DNA from: Bradyrhizobiaceae bacterium PARB1
GTDB taxonomy: Bacteria; Pseudomonadota; Alphaproteobacteria; Rhizobiales; Xanthobacteraceae
Assembly: GCA_002256345.1 (NCBI GenBank)
Contig: NKIY01000011.1
Coordinates: 111,680 to 175,679 of the forward strand
Length of the DNA: 64,000 nt
Direction of reading: 5' to 3'
A program made the translations under genes and the position numbers. The notes beneath the pieces are model-generated. The model was not told the DNA's origin and did not search any database. It worked only from the letters and a program-made list of their open reading frames with translations. Positions 11,872 to 22,435 of the stretch are shown one piece after another (the stretch's first letter is position 1; the number at the start of each line of letters is the position of its first letter).

Positions 11872-12138
11872 CTATTTTGCCTGACGCCTGTCTGCGGGCG
11901 CCATCACGGTGCCCTGAATGCGGTGCCTTGCGCGCCAACCGCGCCCCGATACGAACCAGCCCAAACGAGCCCGTGGTCATCTCCCCGACCGCGTGCCTGT
12001 TTATCCGAAGGCCGTTCGTTAACCAACCGGATAGGGACGCATTTCGCCGGGATTGTGGCGAAAGAGGTGTGGGGACAGATGGTTATGGTTACTGCCGGTG
12101 TCGCGGACGCTGGAACGCGTCAAAAACGGCGTGTCCTT
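11872..12138. other. lpxC-bamD intergenic region
   Basis: No gene seen in 267 bases. It contains CGTTAACCAACCGG (a lone TTAACC, not a full CtrA site) and a GTGTCC...GGACAC inverted pair near 12131-12152 (CGTGTCCTTTCAGGACACTT) that may form a hairpin at the end of lpxC. Probably holds the bamD promoter. Confidence 0.4.
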
Positions 12139-13113
12139 TCAGGACACTTCCGGCCCGAATGCCGGTGCCAAACCGCCGAGCACGCCCGAGGTGACGTCGG
12201 CAGAGGCACGGCCACGGCGCGCGGGAGCCTGCACGGACACAGCGTCAGCTTCGACGATCTTCCAGGCCGAGCGGTCGGCCATCAGCGCTTTAAGAACTTC
12301 GTTGTTGAGCTTGTGGCCGCCACGCACCGAGCGATAGGCGCCGAGGATCGGCAGGCCGGCCAGTGCGAGATCGCCGACCGCATCCAACACCTTGTGGCGG
12401 GCGCATTCGTCGGCGTAGCGGAGGCCTTCGGTGTTGAGGAGCTTGGTGTCGTCGAACACGACGGAGTTTTCGAAGGAGGCGCCGAGCGCGAAACCGGCGC
12501 TCCAGAGGCGGGCCACGTCGTTCATGCAGCCAAAGGTACGAGCGCGGGCGACATCGCGGCGGAAGGATGCGGGATTAAGATCGAGCACAAAGCTCTGACG
12601 GCCGATGGCGGGATTGTTGAAGTTGATTTCGATCTCGGCGCGGAAGCCGGCAGCGTGGGGGCGGAGTTCACCGAATGAGTCGCCAATGGCGACCTGCACC
12701 GGTTTCAACACCTGGATGAAGCGGCGGCGGGCGCCCTGCTCCACCACGCCGGCCTGATCGATGGCGGCAACGAAAGCGGCGGCCGAGCCATCCATGATCG
12801 GCACTTCGGGGCCGTCTACCTCGATGGTGGCATTGTCGATGCCCATGCCGCGCAGCGCAGCGAGAACATGTTCGGCGGTGGAAACGATCGGGCCTTCACG
12901 ATCGCCAAGCACAGTGGCAAATTCAGTGGCGATGACAGATTTGGTGGTAGCCTGCACTTCGCGATCCGGACCTTCGAGCCCGGTGCGGACGAAGATATAT
13001 CCGGCATCGACGGGAGCTGGTCCAAGGGTCAGACTGACAGGTTTTCCGGAATGGACGCCGACACCGGTCACGGTGGCTTGCGCTCCAAGCGTGGTCTGTC
13101 GGCTGAAAGTCAT
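12139..13113 (-). CDS. lpxC: UDP-3-O-acyl-N-acetylglucosamine deacetylase
   Basis: 324 residues, the zinc amidase for the committed step of lipid A synthesis, in the cytoplasm. The metal ligands and catalytic residues are in place: H82 in EHVLAAL, H240 and D244 in HKVLDAVGD, and H267 in GGHKLNNE. The N-terminus has the family GVGVHSGK motif. The short C-terminal tail after the last core strand is rich in Ala and Gly and differs little from relatives. As in many Gram-negatives it follows ftsZ, but a terminator and a 345-base gap between them point to a separate promoter. Confidence 0.97.
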   Translation of the reverse strand: MTFSRQTTLGAQATVTGVGVHSGKPVSLTLGPAPVDAGYIFVRTGLEGPDREVQATTKSVIATEFATVLGDREGPIVSTAEHVLAALRGMGIDNATIEVDGPEVPIMDGSAAAFVAAIDQAGVVEQGARRRFIQVLKPVQVAIGDSFGELRPHAAGFRAEIEINFNNPAIGRQSFVLDLNPASFRRDVARARTFGCMNDVARLWSAGFALGASFENSVVFDDTKLLNTEGLRYADECARHKVLDAVGDLALAGLPILGAYRSVRGGHKLNNEVLKALMADRSAWKIVEADAVSVQAPARRGRASADVTSGVLGGLAPAFGPEVS

Positions 13114-13401
13114 ATGTTACCCACCCAAGTAGACCTCTCGTCATGAGAGGGACTCACTCAGTCGCGCCTTACGGCCTTCCGAGCCCCCGAGTCGCAGTCA
13201 CATTAACCGTTGCCACAAAGTGCGCCAACTCACGCTTTCTAACCGATTGTTACCCAACCTCTGCCGCATTCCGGCCGATTGTTAACCAAGGTTTCTGGCG
13301 GCTGGCGCACCGCCCCACATCGAAACTGCCGCGGCACACATGGATTAACGAAGTACTATCAATGAATTAACAAATCGTGACGCATTTCGCGTCATGCCCA
13401 C
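13114..13401 (-). promoter_or_regulatory. Probable lpxC promoter region
   Basis: No gene. The region is richer in A and T than its surroundings and holds several GTTAAC/TTAACC and TTGTTA runs (13204, about 13251, 13281, 13344 and 13366) and a small TGACGC-ATTTC-GCGTCA hairpin near 13378. No TTAA-N7-TTAA pair is present, so CtrA control is not supported. The lpxC promoter must lie here or the gene depends on readthrough past the ftsZ terminator. Confidence 0.4.
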
Positions 13402-13431
13402 GAAAAAGCCCCGGTCAGATGACCGGGGCTT
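13402..13431 (-). terminator. Rho-independent terminator after ftsZ
   Basis: A perfect 12-base stem, AAGCCCCGGTCA / TGACCGGGGCTT, with a two-base loop centre, followed on the minus strand by TTTTTCG. It starts 28 bases after the ftsZ stop. It separates the division genes from lpxC. Confidence 0.85.
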
Positions 13432-13458
13432 CATGCTTGTGACGATTGTTACAGTCGA

Positions 13459-15231
13459 TCAGTTCGACTGGCGGCGCAGGAACGCCGGGATATCGAGATG
13501 ATCGTCCCCCTGTGGCGCGGGAGCAACGGGGGCCGGACGGCCATGGACATCGAGTCCCTGCGGTGCCGGACGGCGGGCATATTCGGACACCGGCGGCTCA
13601 TTAGCCATCTGCTGGGCGACCGTGCGCTGCGGCTTGCGTTCCGGCAACGGCGGCATCGGAGCCATGGCGGGGGCCTGCGGGCGGCCGGACACCGGAGCTT
13701 CCGATTCTTCGTCGCGACGACCAAGGCCGACATTGGCGAGGCGCTGCAGCAACGACAGGCGCTGCTTCTGCGGCTCGTCCTCCGCGTCGCCGCGGGCCTG
13801 ACGAATTTCGGCCTGAGCCGGCATCGGCAGTTCCTCGAACTTCGGCATACGCGGCGCGCGAACCGGCGCACGTTCCGCCGACGGCGGAATGAACTGCTCG
13901 GGAATCGGCGCCTCGAGCGGAGCTTCCTGGCGCGGTAGATCGGGGAACAGCGAGGGCTTCTGGGCAATCGGACGGACGGTCACATCGCCATACTGCTGCG
14001 GGGCGGCCGGAGCAGTGGCTTCCGGCGCAACCGCGGCAGCGATCGCAGCGAGCGCAGCACGCTCGTGATTGCTGGACGGCGCACGCGGAGCGGGCGCAAC
14101 AACCGGAGCGGGAGCTCCGGCCTTCGCGGCGCTGGCGGCAGCGAGGCGCTGGTTGTCGGCGCGCAGACGAGCGGTCAGGTCAGCGAGGCGAGTGTCCGGC
14201 TGCGCCGGCTGGCCAACGGCTGCGACCGGCGCACCCACCGGACCCGGTGCGGTGCGGGCGAGTTGGGCCTGCTCGATGCCGGTGGCGACCACCGACACGC
14301 GGATGACACCGTCGAGGCCTTCGTCGAAGGTGGCGCCGACGATGATATTTGCGTCCGAATCCACTTCCTCGCGGATGCGGGTGGCAGCTTCGTCGACTTC
14401 GAACAAGGTGAGGTCCTTGCCGCCGGTGATCGAAATGAGGAGGCCCTTCGCCCCCTTCATCGAGGAATCGTCGATCAGCGGGTTGGCGATGGCGGCTTCG
14501 GCAGCAGTCAGCGCACGCTTCTCACCGGTGGCTTCGCCGGTGCCCATCATCGCCTTGCCCATCTCCTTCATCACGGCGCGAACGTCGGCGAAGTCGAGAT
14601 TGATCAGGCCTTCCTTGACCATCAGGTCGGTGATGCAAGCAACGCCTGAATAGAGCACCTGGTCGGCCATCGCGAAGGCGTCGGCGAAGGTGGTCTTCTC
14701 GTTGGCTACCCGGAACAGGTTCTGGTTCGGGATGATCAGGAGGGTATCGACGACCTTGTGCAGCTCGTTGATCCCCGCTTCGGCGGTGCGCATACGGCGC
14801 TGGCCTTCGAAGTGGAACGGCTTGGTGATGACGCCGACGGTGAGGATACCCATGTCGCGCGCTGTCTTGGCGATGACCGGAGCAGCACCGGTACCGGTGC
14901 CGCCGCCCATGCCAGCGGTGACAAACACCATGTTGGCGCCCGTGAGGTGATCGCGGATCTCGTCGATCACTTCTTGCGCAGCGGCAGCGCCGACATCCGG
15001 CTGCGAACCGGCGCCGAGGCCTTGGGTGACCTGGGTGCCCATCTGCACGATGCGCTGCGCCTTCGACATGGTCAGCGCCTGCGCGTCCGTATTGGCGACG
15101 ACGAAGTCGACGCCCTGCAGACCTGCGGTGATCATGTTGTTGACGGCGTTGCCGCCGGCGCCACCGACACCGAACACGGTAATCCGGGGCTTCAGCTCGC
15201 TGATATCAGGAACGTTGAGATTGATGGTCAT
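13459..15231 (-). CDS. ftsZ: Cell division protein FtsZ
   Basis: 590 residues, the tubulin-like GTPase that forms the division ring. The globular domain (about 1-325) has NTDAQAL near residue 47, the tubulin signature GGGTGTG at 109-115 and the catalytic T7 loop NLDFADVR near 208. A very long Pro/Ala/Arg-rich linker of roughly 250 residues follows, then the conserved C-terminal peptide DIPAFLRRQ that binds FtsA and other anchors. A long linker is usual for rhizobial FtsZ. It follows ftsA by 99 bases and ends at a terminator. Confidence 0.98.
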   Translation of the reverse strand: MTINLNVPDISELKPRITVFGVGGAGGNAVNNMITAGLQGVDFVVANTDAQALTMSKAQRIVQMGTQVTQGLGAGSQPDVGAAAAQEVIDEIRDHLTGANMVFVTAGMGGGTGTGAAPVIAKTARDMGILTVGVITKPFHFEGQRRMRTAEAGINELHKVVDTLLIIPNQNLFRVANEKTTFADAFAMADQVLYSGVACITDLMVKEGLINLDFADVRAVMKEMGKAMMGTGEATGEKRALTAAEAAIANPLIDDSSMKGAKGLLISITGGKDLTLFEVDEAATRIREEVDSDANIIVGATFDEGLDGVIRVSVVATGIEQAQLARTAPGPVGAPVAAVGQPAQPDTRLADLTARLRADNQRLAAASAAKAGAPAPVVAPAPRAPSSNHERAALAAIAAAVAPEATAPAAPQQYGDVTVRPIAQKPSLFPDLPRQEAPLEAPIPEQFIPPSAERAPVRAPRMPKFEELPMPAQAEIRQARGDAEDEPQKQRLSLLQRLANVGLGRRDEESEAPVSGRPQAPAMAPMPPLPERKPQRTVAQQMANEPPVSEYARRPAPQGLDVHGRPAPVAPAPQGDDHLDIPAFLRRQSN

Positions 15232-15330
15232 GAGGTTGCCTCTCGTATTACGCGCGAATTGGGTGGTCTTGCCGATGGCCTGCAGCCGGTGGCGTCGAAG
15301 CTGGAATGTGCCTTGCCTGGAAAAATCTCA

Positions 15331-16659
15331 TCAGAAGCCCTCGCGTAGCCATCGACCGACCTTTCCGAAGTATCCGCCGCCGTCGGTGCCTGTCTTGAGC
15401 TGCCGCGTGAAACGCGGCTCGACATGTTCGAGGTGAGCGAATTGCGGATAGACAAGGAGTCCCGATGGGACGGCGAAAGATGCACTCTTCGCTTCCATCG
15501 GGAGACGACCGAAGCCGAGCGGGCGCGCAACGCGCACCGACCGACCAAGAATCTGCGAACCGAGTTCGGCAAGACCGGTGAGCTGCGACGCGCCACCTGA
15601 CAGCACTACACGTGCGCGCGGCTCTGCTGCGAAAGGCGAGTCGGCAAGCCGATCCCGGATCATCTCGAAAATCTCCTCGGCACGCTGGCGCACAATGTTT
15701 GCAATCGTGGCGCGTGACACGGCCTGCGGATAATCACGATCGTTATCGCCAGCCGTCGGCACGTTCATCATTTCACGCGCGTCGGAGCCACCTGTCAGCA
15801 CGGTGCCATATAACGTCTTGATTCGCTCGGCGTCCGCAATGCAGCAGCCGAGTCCGCGAGCAAGATCCATGGTGATGTGTTGCCCGCCGACCGCAAATCC
15901 CGACGCATGTACGATGCGGCCGCCGGAATAGGTCGCAATGGTCGTGGTCCCTGCCCCCATCTCGACGACGGCAGCGCCGAGATCGGTCTCGTCGTCGGTG
16001 AGCACGGAGAGACCCGCGACATAAGGTGCAGCGGCCATCGCCTCGACATTGAGATGACAACGCTCGACCACAAGCATCAGATTGCGTGCAACGGTCGCGT
16101 CGGCAGTAATCACATTCATATCGACGCCGAATTGCGACGCGACCATCCCCTTGGGATCGCGAATGCCCTTCACGCCATCGAGCGAATAACTCACCGGCAA
16201 TGCATGCAGCACGGTGCGGCCCGGCGGTGTCGCATGGCGCATGCCCGTCGAGGTGACGCGCGCCATATCGGAGGCGCTGACCGCGCCACCCTTGATGTCG
16301 GCCGAAGCTTCGATCAATTGCCCCTGCAGGCGGCCTGCGGAGACAGAAAGCAAAACGGATTCGACACGCACCTTGGCCATGCGCTCGGCGAGGCCGACGG
16401 CCTGCCGCACCGAGTGCTCGGCCTCGCCCATATCGACGACAGCGCCAGACTTCACGCCGCGCGACTGGATCTGACTATAGCCGATGAGTTCCACTGCATG
16501 GGTGCGGCCGCGCAAGGCCTCATTCGGCGCGCACGGCCGCAGGCGTGCGATCATGCACGCGATCTTGCTGGTGCCAACATCCAGCGACGCCACCAATGCT
16601 GTGCGATTGGCCGCCATCTGGCGCGTCTTGGGCGCCTGGTTGCGATCCAGCCCGCTCAT
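15331..16659 (-). CDS. ftsA: Cell division protein FtsA
   Basis: 442 residues, actin-like ATPase that tethers FtsZ to the membrane. The N-terminal phosphate loop SLDVGTSKIACMIAR begins near residue 25, the 1C domain with SYSLDGVKGIRDP follows, the second phosphate motif is DLGAAVVEMGAGTTTIA, and the adenosine motif VLSGGASQLTG lies near residue 360. The C-terminus (GGYFGKVGRWLREGF) is the amphipathic membrane-targeting helix. The start overlaps the ftsQ stop by four bases (ATGA), indicating translational coupling. Confidence 0.97.
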   Translation of the reverse strand: MSGLDRNQAPKTRQMAANRTALVASLDVGTSKIACMIARLRPCAPNEALRGRTHAVELIGYSQIQSRGVKSGAVVDMGEAEHSVRQAVGLAERMAKVRVESVLLSVSAGRLQGQLIEASADIKGGAVSASDMARVTSTGMRHATPPGRTVLHALPVSYSLDGVKGIRDPKGMVASQFGVDMNVITADATVARNLMLVVERCHLNVEAMAAAPYVAGLSVLTDDETDLGAAVVEMGAGTTTIATYSGGRIVHASGFAVGGQHITMDLARGLGCCIADAERIKTLYGTVLTGGSDAREMMNVPTAGDNDRDYPQAVSRATIANIVRQRAEEIFEMIRDRLADSPFAAEPRARVVLSGGASQLTGLAELGSQILGRSVRVARPLGFGRLPMEAKSASFAVPSGLLVYPQFAHLEHVEPRFTRQLKTGTDGGGYFGKVGRWLREGF

Positions 16660-17660
16660 GCCGCGCCCGCTTTCTTCTTGGCTTTATCCTGCGCCTTGAA
16701 CTGCTCTTCGCGGGCCTTGGCAGCCTCCTCCGACAGACGCACGGTCAGGCGATCCGGCAGGCGCATGTCGATGGCGACGATGTCGCGCGAAAACAGGCGA
16801 TCCTCGCGATCGAGCTTGCTCAGCATAGCCAGCGCATTGCCAACATCATTCTCAGGCAGACGGACGTCCAGATTGTCGTTGAGGCGGAGATTCCAACGGC
16901 GCTCGCCGACATAGATTGCGGCCTTGGTTACGGCGCGAACCTGCGGATAGCGATCGAGCAGCGCAATGAAATCCTTGGCCTGGGTATCGGCGCCCTTGCC
17001 CACCACCAGCGGCAGCTTGACGAAGCGGCTCGGCACATAATTTTCAAGCACGGCCCCATCGTCGGCGATAACGGCAAGCTTGCCGTCTTCCTGCCAGAGT
17101 GCAAAGGCGGTGCGCTCGGTGACGTCGATCTGCAGGCGGTCCGGATACAGCTTCAGCACATTGGCATCGGCGATCCACGGATTGGCCTTCAACTTGTCGC
17201 GCACTGCAGCGGCATCGAGGAACAGCAACGACGAGCGGCCGTTGATGCCGCCGATGGCCAGGATCTCGTCCTGCGTGAGCTGCTTCCGTCCATTGAGAAT
17301 GACCGAGGAAATGCGGAAACCGGCCGCATTGGCTGCAGCATTCCGGGTGTCCTGAAAGGCGGTGACGACTTCGTCGACATGTTCGCCTTTGACGACACCG
17401 AAGCCGACGCTGCCGGCCAGGATCAGCAAGGTAGCGGCAATGCCGACGCGGCGCGGCACATAGCGCTCGATAAAGATGACAACCTTGTTGGTGCTCGGCT
17501 CGCGCGCGGGGGCCTTGCGGTTCTTCAAGGCCGTGACGGAACGCTCGAACGGCGCCAGCCGCTCACGCAGCAGGATGCCTGCCCCACGGGCCGCCATCTT
17601 GAGGTCAGCCTGGGGCCTCAGCGATCCGACCGACCGAGAGAGGCGTCCTCCACCATCCAT
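16656..17660 (-). CDS. ftsQ: Cell division protein FtsQ
   Basis: 334 residues, bitopic divisome protein. An N-terminal cytoplasmic part of about 70 residues is followed by one membrane segment (VGIAATLLILAGSVGFGVV), then the periplasmic POTRA domain starting at FRISSVILNGRKQLTQDEIL and the beta domain with NPWIADANVLKLYPDRLQI and ERTAFALWQ. The C-terminal tail is rich in Lys, Glu and Ala (KAREEQFKAQDKAKKKAGAA), longer than in E. coli. The stop overlaps the ftsA start. A 400-base gap separates it from ddl. Confidence 0.95.
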   Translation of the reverse strand: MDGGGRLSRSVGSLRPQADLKMAARGAGILLRERLAPFERSVTALKNRKAPAREPSTNKVVIFIERYVPRRVGIAATLLILAGSVGFGVVKGEHVDEVVTAFQDTRNAAANAAGFRISSVILNGRKQLTQDEILAIGGINGRSSLLFLDAAAVRDKLKANPWIADANVLKLYPDRLQIDVTERTAFALWQEDGKLAVIADDGAVLENYVPSRFVKLPLVVGKGADTQAKDFIALLDRYPQVRAVTKAAIYVGERRWNLRLNDNLDVRLPENDVGNALAMLSKLDREDRLFSRDIVAIDMRLPDRLTVRLSEEAAKAREEQFKAQDKAKKKAGAA

Positions 17661-18060
17661 TCCACGAGCTCGTCACAGGTTGCGCCCGCATTCGCGCGGG
17701 ACCAAAGCACTGGCGATGACGCAGGTGACATCTCGGTCAGACCGGAATGGGTAAGTGCCTGAAACAACACTCTTTCCATCGATACGCGTCGTTACGGAAG
17801 TTCCGCACAGCTCACGCCTCGGCAGCCAAGCGCAACATGCGCCGCCAGCGTTAACCTTCGGCGGTCCTGGTAAACAAAACGTAAAGGGGACGGAATCACG
17901 GGGCATTTTACCCCGGATTCTGAAGACTTTAGCGGGACTGTTGCAGCCGGGTGTTAAGGAAGCTTGGCGGCTCGGCGCAGGCGGCGTTCGGTCGCAGATT
18001 GACTGCCGCCGTGGAGCGATTGTGTCTGTATCCAGCGCAGCCCGGAGACCAGCGTCTCAA
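17661..18060. promoter_or_regulatory. ddl-ftsQ gap, probable ftsQAZ promoter region
   Basis: 400 bases with no convincing gene on either strand. It contains a CGGGG-N7-CCCCG hairpin around 17902-17918, a TTAACCTTCGG ... GGTAAAC stretch near 17851-17876, and a CCCGCATTCGCGCGGG hairpin near 17691. In many dcw clusters ddl and ftsQ almost touch, so this gap is unusual and likely carries a promoter for ftsQAZ. No consensus site can be assigned by eye. Confidence 0.4.
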
Positions 18061-19098
18061 TCAGCTCTGCCGTCCCCGCATTGCGCTGCGCTCCAGGCGG
18101 GCTACGCCAAGTTCGATCTGCCCGTTCAGAAACTCCACAAAGCTAATCCCCTGCGCGTGCAGCGCCTTGGGATAGAGCGAGGCCTTGGTCAGCCCGGGCA
18201 GCGTGTTGGTTTCGAGGTAGATCAGGCCATTGGCCGATACGATGAAATCCGAGCGTGAATAGCCTGTGCAGGACATCGCCTTGTGAGCGCGAACGGCGAG
18301 ATCCTGCAGTTGCGCGGTGACCTCGAGCGTGAAGCGGCCGGGACAGATTTCCTGGGTCGATTTGGCCAGATACTTCGCCTCGTAGTCGAACCCGCCATCC
18401 GCCGGAATGATCTCGATGGGCGGTAGCGCAAATACCGAACCATCGACCTGTTCCAGCACGCCGCAAGTGGCCTCGATACCGGCGACAAACGGTTCGATCA
18501 CATAATCCTCGACCTTTGCAGCATTGCGAACAGCAACAAAATCCTGCTTCGCGTTCACGAACATCAGGCCATAGCTGGAGCCGTCGCGCGCTGGCTTGGC
18601 GATCAGCTTGCCGTATTGCTCAAAGGCATCTTCCATCTCGGACAACGCGATGCCAGCCGCGATCGGGACGCCGGAAATGGCAGCGAAACGCTTGGCCGCA
18701 ACCTTGTCGAAAGCCAGATTGGACGATGCCGAGCCGGAGCCGGTGAAGGCAACGCCGCGGACTTCGCACATGGCCTGCACTTCGCCATTCTCGGCGGCGC
18801 CACCATGCATGCCGAGCACCAGCACCCGGCCCCCGGCCCTGGCATGGTCGAGCGCCTGCGACAGCGAACCGAGCGACTTGCCATCGGCCTTGAACGGGTT
18901 TTCGAACGGGCGATCGTGACCGAGCAGCGCTGCGCCTGACGTCTCGTAGACCCGATCATCGGCATCCCAGAACCACAGCGCGGCGTCCGGCAGCGCGGTA
19001 TGCAGTGCCTGCGCCGAGGCGACAGATACCAGCCGCTCCTTGTTCAGGCCACCGAACAGGATGGTGATCCGTGCCGGATCGATCGAGGCAGTCATCAT
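18061..19098 (-). CDS. ddl: D-alanine--D-alanine ligase
   Basis: About 345 residues; ATP-grasp ligase making the D-Ala-D-Ala dipeptide used by MurF. The N-terminus ITILFGGLNKERLVSVASA carries the GG-x-x-x-E-x-x-VS motif; then VLGMHGGAAENG, the ATP-grasp loop ARDGSSYGLMFV, and YLETNTLPGLTKASLYPK with metal and substrate residues at the C-terminus. Of the two adjacent ATGs, the one at 19098 has GGAG five bases ahead; the frame extends upstream to 19140 without a good site. It is separated from murB by an opposite-strand gene. Confidence 0.95.
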   Translation of the reverse strand: MMTASIDPARITILFGGLNKERLVSVASAQALHTALPDAALWFWDADDRVYETSGAALLGHDRPFENPFKADGKSLGSLSQALDHARAGGRVLVLGMHGGAAENGEVQAMCEVRGVAFTGSGSASSNLAFDKVAAKRFAAISGVPIAAGIALSEMEDAFEQYGKLIAKPARDGSSYGLMFVNAKQDFVAVRNAAKVEDYVIEPFVAGIEATCGVLEQVDGSVFALPPIEIIPADGGFDYEAKYLAKSTQEICPGRFTLEVTAQLQDLAVRAHKAMSCTGYSRSDFIVSANGLIYLETNTLPGLTKASLYPKALHAQGISFVEFLNGQIELGVARLERSAMRGRQS

Positions 19099-19230
19099 CG
19101 GGTCTCCATACGAATCACGGCATCGTAACCATAGAAGCAAGGCGATGGCACGCGGAGCCGCGATTCATATAATGCCTTGCATGACGTCATTGCGCGAGAG
19201 CACGACGGGGATCAACGGGACCAAAACGAG

Positions 19231-20049
19231 ATGATCAGGGCCTGGCTCGAACTCAACACCTTCGGCATCTTCGCCACGCTCGCCGCGCTCTATTACGGAG
19301 CGGCCCTCCTGCTGGTGTATCTGGGCTTCCGTTCGCCGCTGCGCCGCCCGATCCAGAAGATGAACGGCATCGTCGCGCCGTTTTTCTCCTCGGTCGCGAT
19401 CCTGTTCGGCCTGCTCACCGGCTTCCTCGCCAGCGATGTCGGCGAGCGTGGCCGGCATGCGGTGCGCGCAACGCAGGCCGAGGCCAGCGAGATCCGCAAC
19501 GTCTATGCGCTCAGCGTCGCGGCCGCTTCGGACATGACCGATATCCGCACCGCTCTCAAGGCCTATGTCAATTCGGTGCTCGAGGACGAATGGCCGGCGA
19601 TGATCAACAGCGCCGCTTCGCCGCGGACAGAGACGGCCTATGACGGCGTGTTACGCGAGGTCAGCGATCCCGGCATCGCACGCGAATCCGGAGCGCCCGT
19701 ACAAGCGGCGCTGCTCAGCGCGGCCATCCGCGCCGGTACGGCACGCAGCGAGCGGCTCAGCATCGCGGCAGACCAAACCAACGACCTGAAATGGGTGTCC
19801 GTGCTTATCCTCGGCCTGCTGACCCAGGTGGGGCTGGCGCTCGTGCATCTCGACCGGCCGCGCGCGATGCTGACGGCACTCGCAGTGTTCGGCAGCGCAG
19901 CCATCGTCGCACTCGGCATGATCGGGCTGCAGGAACATCCCTATGAGGGTGCATTCAAGGTATCGAAAACGCCGCTGGAACATCTGCTGACATTGCCAGA
20001 TCTCGGGCCAGCCTCGGCGCTGCCGCCAGCGCCCAAGCCTGAAAACTAG
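19231..20049 (+). CDS. DUF4239 (bestrophin-like) membrane protein
   Basis: 272 residues with four predicted membrane segments: two near the N-terminus (about 8-33 and 44-66) and two near the C-terminus (about 195-215 and 220-240), with a soluble helical part between. This matches the DUF4239 family, described as bestrophin-related; ion-channel function is only suggested by that relation. The ATG at 19231 is preferred over one at 19177 because hydrophobic segment 1 then begins near the N-terminus. It lies on the plus strand between murB and ddl, opposite to the cell-wall genes; its stop overlaps the murB stop by four bases. Confidence 0.75.
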   Translation: MIRAWLELNTFGIFATLAALYYGAALLLVYLGFRSPLRRPIQKMNGIVAPFFSSVAILFGLLTGFLASDVGERGRHAVRATQAEASEIRNVYALSVAAASDMTDIRTALKAYVNSVLEDEWPAMINSAASPRTETAYDGVLREVSDPGIARESGAPVQAALLSAAIRAGTARSERLSIAADQTNDLKWVSVLILGLLTQVGLALVHLDRPRAMLTALAVFGSAAIVALGMIGLQEHPYEGAFKVSKTPLEHLLTLPDLGPASALPPAPKPEN

Positions 20050-20969
20050 GGCACGACGCCGATCCGCTTGATCTCCCAATGGAGATCGATGCCGGATTGC
20101 GCCAGCACGCGCGTGCGCACCGTCTCGCCGAGCTGCTCGATATCGGACGCTGTCGCATCGCCGGTGTTGATCAGGAAGTTGCAGTGCATCTCCGATACCT
20201 GCGCGCCACCGATACGCAGACCACGGCAGCCGGCAGCATCCACCAATTTCCATGCTGAATGACCCGGCGGATTCTTGAAGGTCGATCCTCCAGTCTTCTC
20301 GCGGATCGGCTGCGCGGTTTCGCGATGCTGCTGGACCTCGTCCATGCGCGCCCGGATCGCAGCGGGATCGGCGATCGGTCCACGAAATCTGGCTGATGTG
20401 AAGATGATCGACGGATCGACGCCCGAATTGCGATAGACGAATTGCATACCGGCATTGTCGAACACATGCTTAGCGCCGGCGCGTCCGATGCCGGTGGCTT
20501 CGACCAGCACATCCTTCGTCTCGCCGCCATTGGCACCGGCATTCATCCGCAGCGCACCGCCGATGGAGCCGGGAATGCCGAAATAGAACTCCAGTCCGCC
20601 GATATTGGCTGCGGCCGCCGCTTCCGCCACGCGTTTGTCCAGCGCCGCAGTGCCAGCCGTGAGGGTATCCCCATCGGCTGTGATCTGACCGAAGCCGCGC
20701 GGGCTAAGGCGAATGACAACGCCTTCGATGCCGCCGTCGCGCACGATCAGGTTGGAACCGACACCGACCACATAGACCGGAACGTCGCCTGAAAGCTTCG
20801 AGAGGAAGTAAGCGAGATCGTCTTCGTCGGCGGGGGTAAACAACACCTGCGCCGGTCCGCCGACACGAAACCATGTCAGCGGCGCCAGGGATTCATTCGC
20901 GAGCATGCGCCCGCGCAAGTCCGGCATGGCGGCTCTGAGAGCGGGCGTAATGTCGGGAAAGCCGGCCAC
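20046..20969 (-). CDS. murB: UDP-N-acetylenolpyruvoylglucosamine reductase
   Basis: 307 residues, FAD-dependent reductase making UDP-MurNAc. The FAD domain shows [15 protein letters not shown] near residue 33, [12 protein letters not shown], and [20 protein letters not shown] near 135. The catalytic serine is in [12 protein letters not shown], typical of the type II (short) MurB. The C-terminus HWEIKRIG carries the conserved Glu. It starts four bases after murC and is surely cotranscribed with it. Confidence 0.97.
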   Translation of the reverse strand: MAGFPDITPALRAAMPDLRGRMLANESLAPLTWFRVGGPAQVLFTPADEDDLAYFLSKLSGDVPVYVVGVGSNLIVRDGGIEGVVIRLSPRGFGQITADGDTLTAGTAALDKRVAEAAAAANIGGLEFYFGIPGSIGGALRMNAGANGGETKDVLVEATGIGRAGAKHVFDNAGMQFVYRNSGVDPSIIFTSARFRGPIADPAAIRARMDEVQQHRETAQPIREKTGGSTFKNPPGHSAWKLVDAAGCRGLRIGGAQVSEMHCNFLINTGDATASDIEQLGETVRTRVLAQSGIDLHWEIKRIGVVP

Positions 20970-20973
20970 GATA

Positions 20974-22377
20974 TTATCCGAGTGCCTTCAATTCACCGGG
21001 CAACGCATAGGCCCACTGCGTGATGTTGCCGGCTCCGAGGCAGACGACGGTATCGCCGCTCTTCGCCACACCGGCGACAAGACCGGCCAGCGCCGCCGAC
21101 TCCGCCAGCGGAATGACTTCGCGATGGCCGTGGGCGCGCAGGCCAAGGACATAGTTGTCGCGATCAATGCCAGGGATCGGCGCTTCGCCGGCGGCATAAA
21201 CTTCGGCGACGATCACCGTATCGGCATCGTTGAAGCAGGTGCAGAATTCCTCGAACAGCGACTGCAGACGCGTATAGCGATGCGGCTGCACCACGGCGAT
21301 GACCTTGCCGGACGTGCTCTCGCGCGCAGCGCGCAGCACGGCGGCGATCTCGACGGGATGATGGCCATAGTCGTCGATGATGGTGACACCGTTCCACTCG
21401 CCGGTCTTGGTGAAGCGACGCTTCACACCGCCGAAGGACGAGATCGCCTTGCGGATCTGCGCATCGGAAATGCCGAGTTCATGCGCCACGGCGATCGCCG
21501 CGGTCGCATTGAGCGCATTGTGGCGGCCGGGCATCGGCAGCAGCAGGTTGTCGATTTCATGCGTCGTGCCGGCCTTGCGATCGCGGAACGCGACCTTGAA
21601 GCTCGAGCCGCCGTTGGCCGGCTTGAGATCCACGAGGCGCGCATCGGCCTGCGGATTCTGTCCGTAGGTGATGATGCGGCGATCCTCGATCTTGCCGACA
21701 ATGGTCTGCACGACAGGATGATCGATGCACATGACAGCGAAACCGTAGAACGGCACGTTTTCGACGAAGTTGCGGAACGCGTCCTGCACATTGTCGAACG
21801 TCTTGAAGTGGTCGAGATGTTCCGGATCGACATTGGTGACGATGGCGACATCGGTCGGCAGCTTGAGGAAGGTGCCGTCGCTCTCGTCTGCCTCGACGAC
21901 CATCCACTCGCCGGCGCCGAGGCGCGCATTGGTGCCATAGGCATTGATGATGCCGCCATTGATGACGGTGGGATCGAGTTCGCCGGCATCGAGCAATGCC
22001 GCGACCATGGAGGTGGTGGTAGTCTTGCCGTGGGTACCGGCGATGGCGACGCAGCTCTTGAGGCGCATCAACTCGGCCAGCATTTCGGCGCGGCGCACGA
22101 CAGGGATGCGCTGCGCACGCGCAGCCATCAGTTCCGGATTGTCGCGCTTGATGGCGGTGGAAACGACCAGCACATCGGCGCCGGCTACATTCTCCGCCTT
22201 GTGGCCGACTTGAATCGTGATGCCCTTCTCGCGCAGCCGGTTAACGTTGGCGTTCTCCGACGCGTCCGATCCCTGCACGGTGTAACCGAGATTGCTCAGT
22301 ACCTCGGCGATGCCGCTCATGCCGATGCCGCCGATACCGACAAAATGAATGGGTCCGATTTCGCGCGGCAATCTCAT
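20974..22377 (-). CDS. murC: UDP-N-acetylmuramate--L-alanine ligase
   Basis: 467 residues, adds L-Ala to UDP-MurNAc. Visible: N-terminal nucleotide-binding loop [20 protein letters not shown]-loop [11 protein letters not shown] near residue 115, the Glu/His region [12 protein letters not shown], and the C-terminal domain with [10 protein letters not shown] and QPHRYTR, all typical of MurC. The start at 22377 (MRLPREIG) is chosen over 22398 because it places the first glycine loop at the usual distance. First gene after a break in the dcw cluster: its upstream neighbours are not cell-wall genes. Confidence 0.97.
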   Translation of the reverse strand: MRLPREIGPIHFVGIGGIGMSGIAEVLSNLGYTVQGSDASENANVNRLREKGITIQVGHKAENVAGADVLVVSTAIKRDNPELMAARAQRIPVVRRAEMLAELMRLKSCVAIAGTHGKTTTTSMVAALLDAGELDPTVINGGIINAYGTNARLGAGEWMVVEADESDGTFLKLPTDVAIVTNVDPEHLDHFKTFDNVQDAFRNFVENVPFYGFAVMCIDHPVVQTIVGKIEDRRIITYGQNPQADARLVDLKPANGGSSFKVAFRDRKAGTTHEIDNLLLPMPGRHNALNATAAIAVAHELGISDAQIRKAISSFGGVKRRFTKTGEWNGVTIIDDYGHHPVEIAAVLRAARESTSGKVIAVVQPHRYTRLQSLFEEFCTCFNDADTVIVAEVYAAGEAPIPGIDRDNYVLGLRAHGHREVIPLAESAALAGLVAGVAKSGDTVVCLGAGNITQWAYALPGELKALG

Positions 22378-22435
22378 GGGAATCTCGTCTCTCGTCACGC
22401 CCGGCGCAGCACCGGACAGATGACTCCTTCAAACA

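Noticed and set aside
11101..12678. Plus-strand frame of 525 codons over bamD and lpxC
   Set aside because: Spans two genes and the gap between them on the other strand; the sense genes are certain.
13341..13370. Two ATTAAC sites ahead of lpxC as a CtrA box
   Set aside because: The spacing between TTAA elements is far more than 7 bases, so they are not a full CtrA site.
17673..17906. 77-codon minus-strand frame in the ddl-ftsQ gap
   Set aside because: No ribosome-binding site worth noting, odd composition (Cys, Pro, Arg) and no family.
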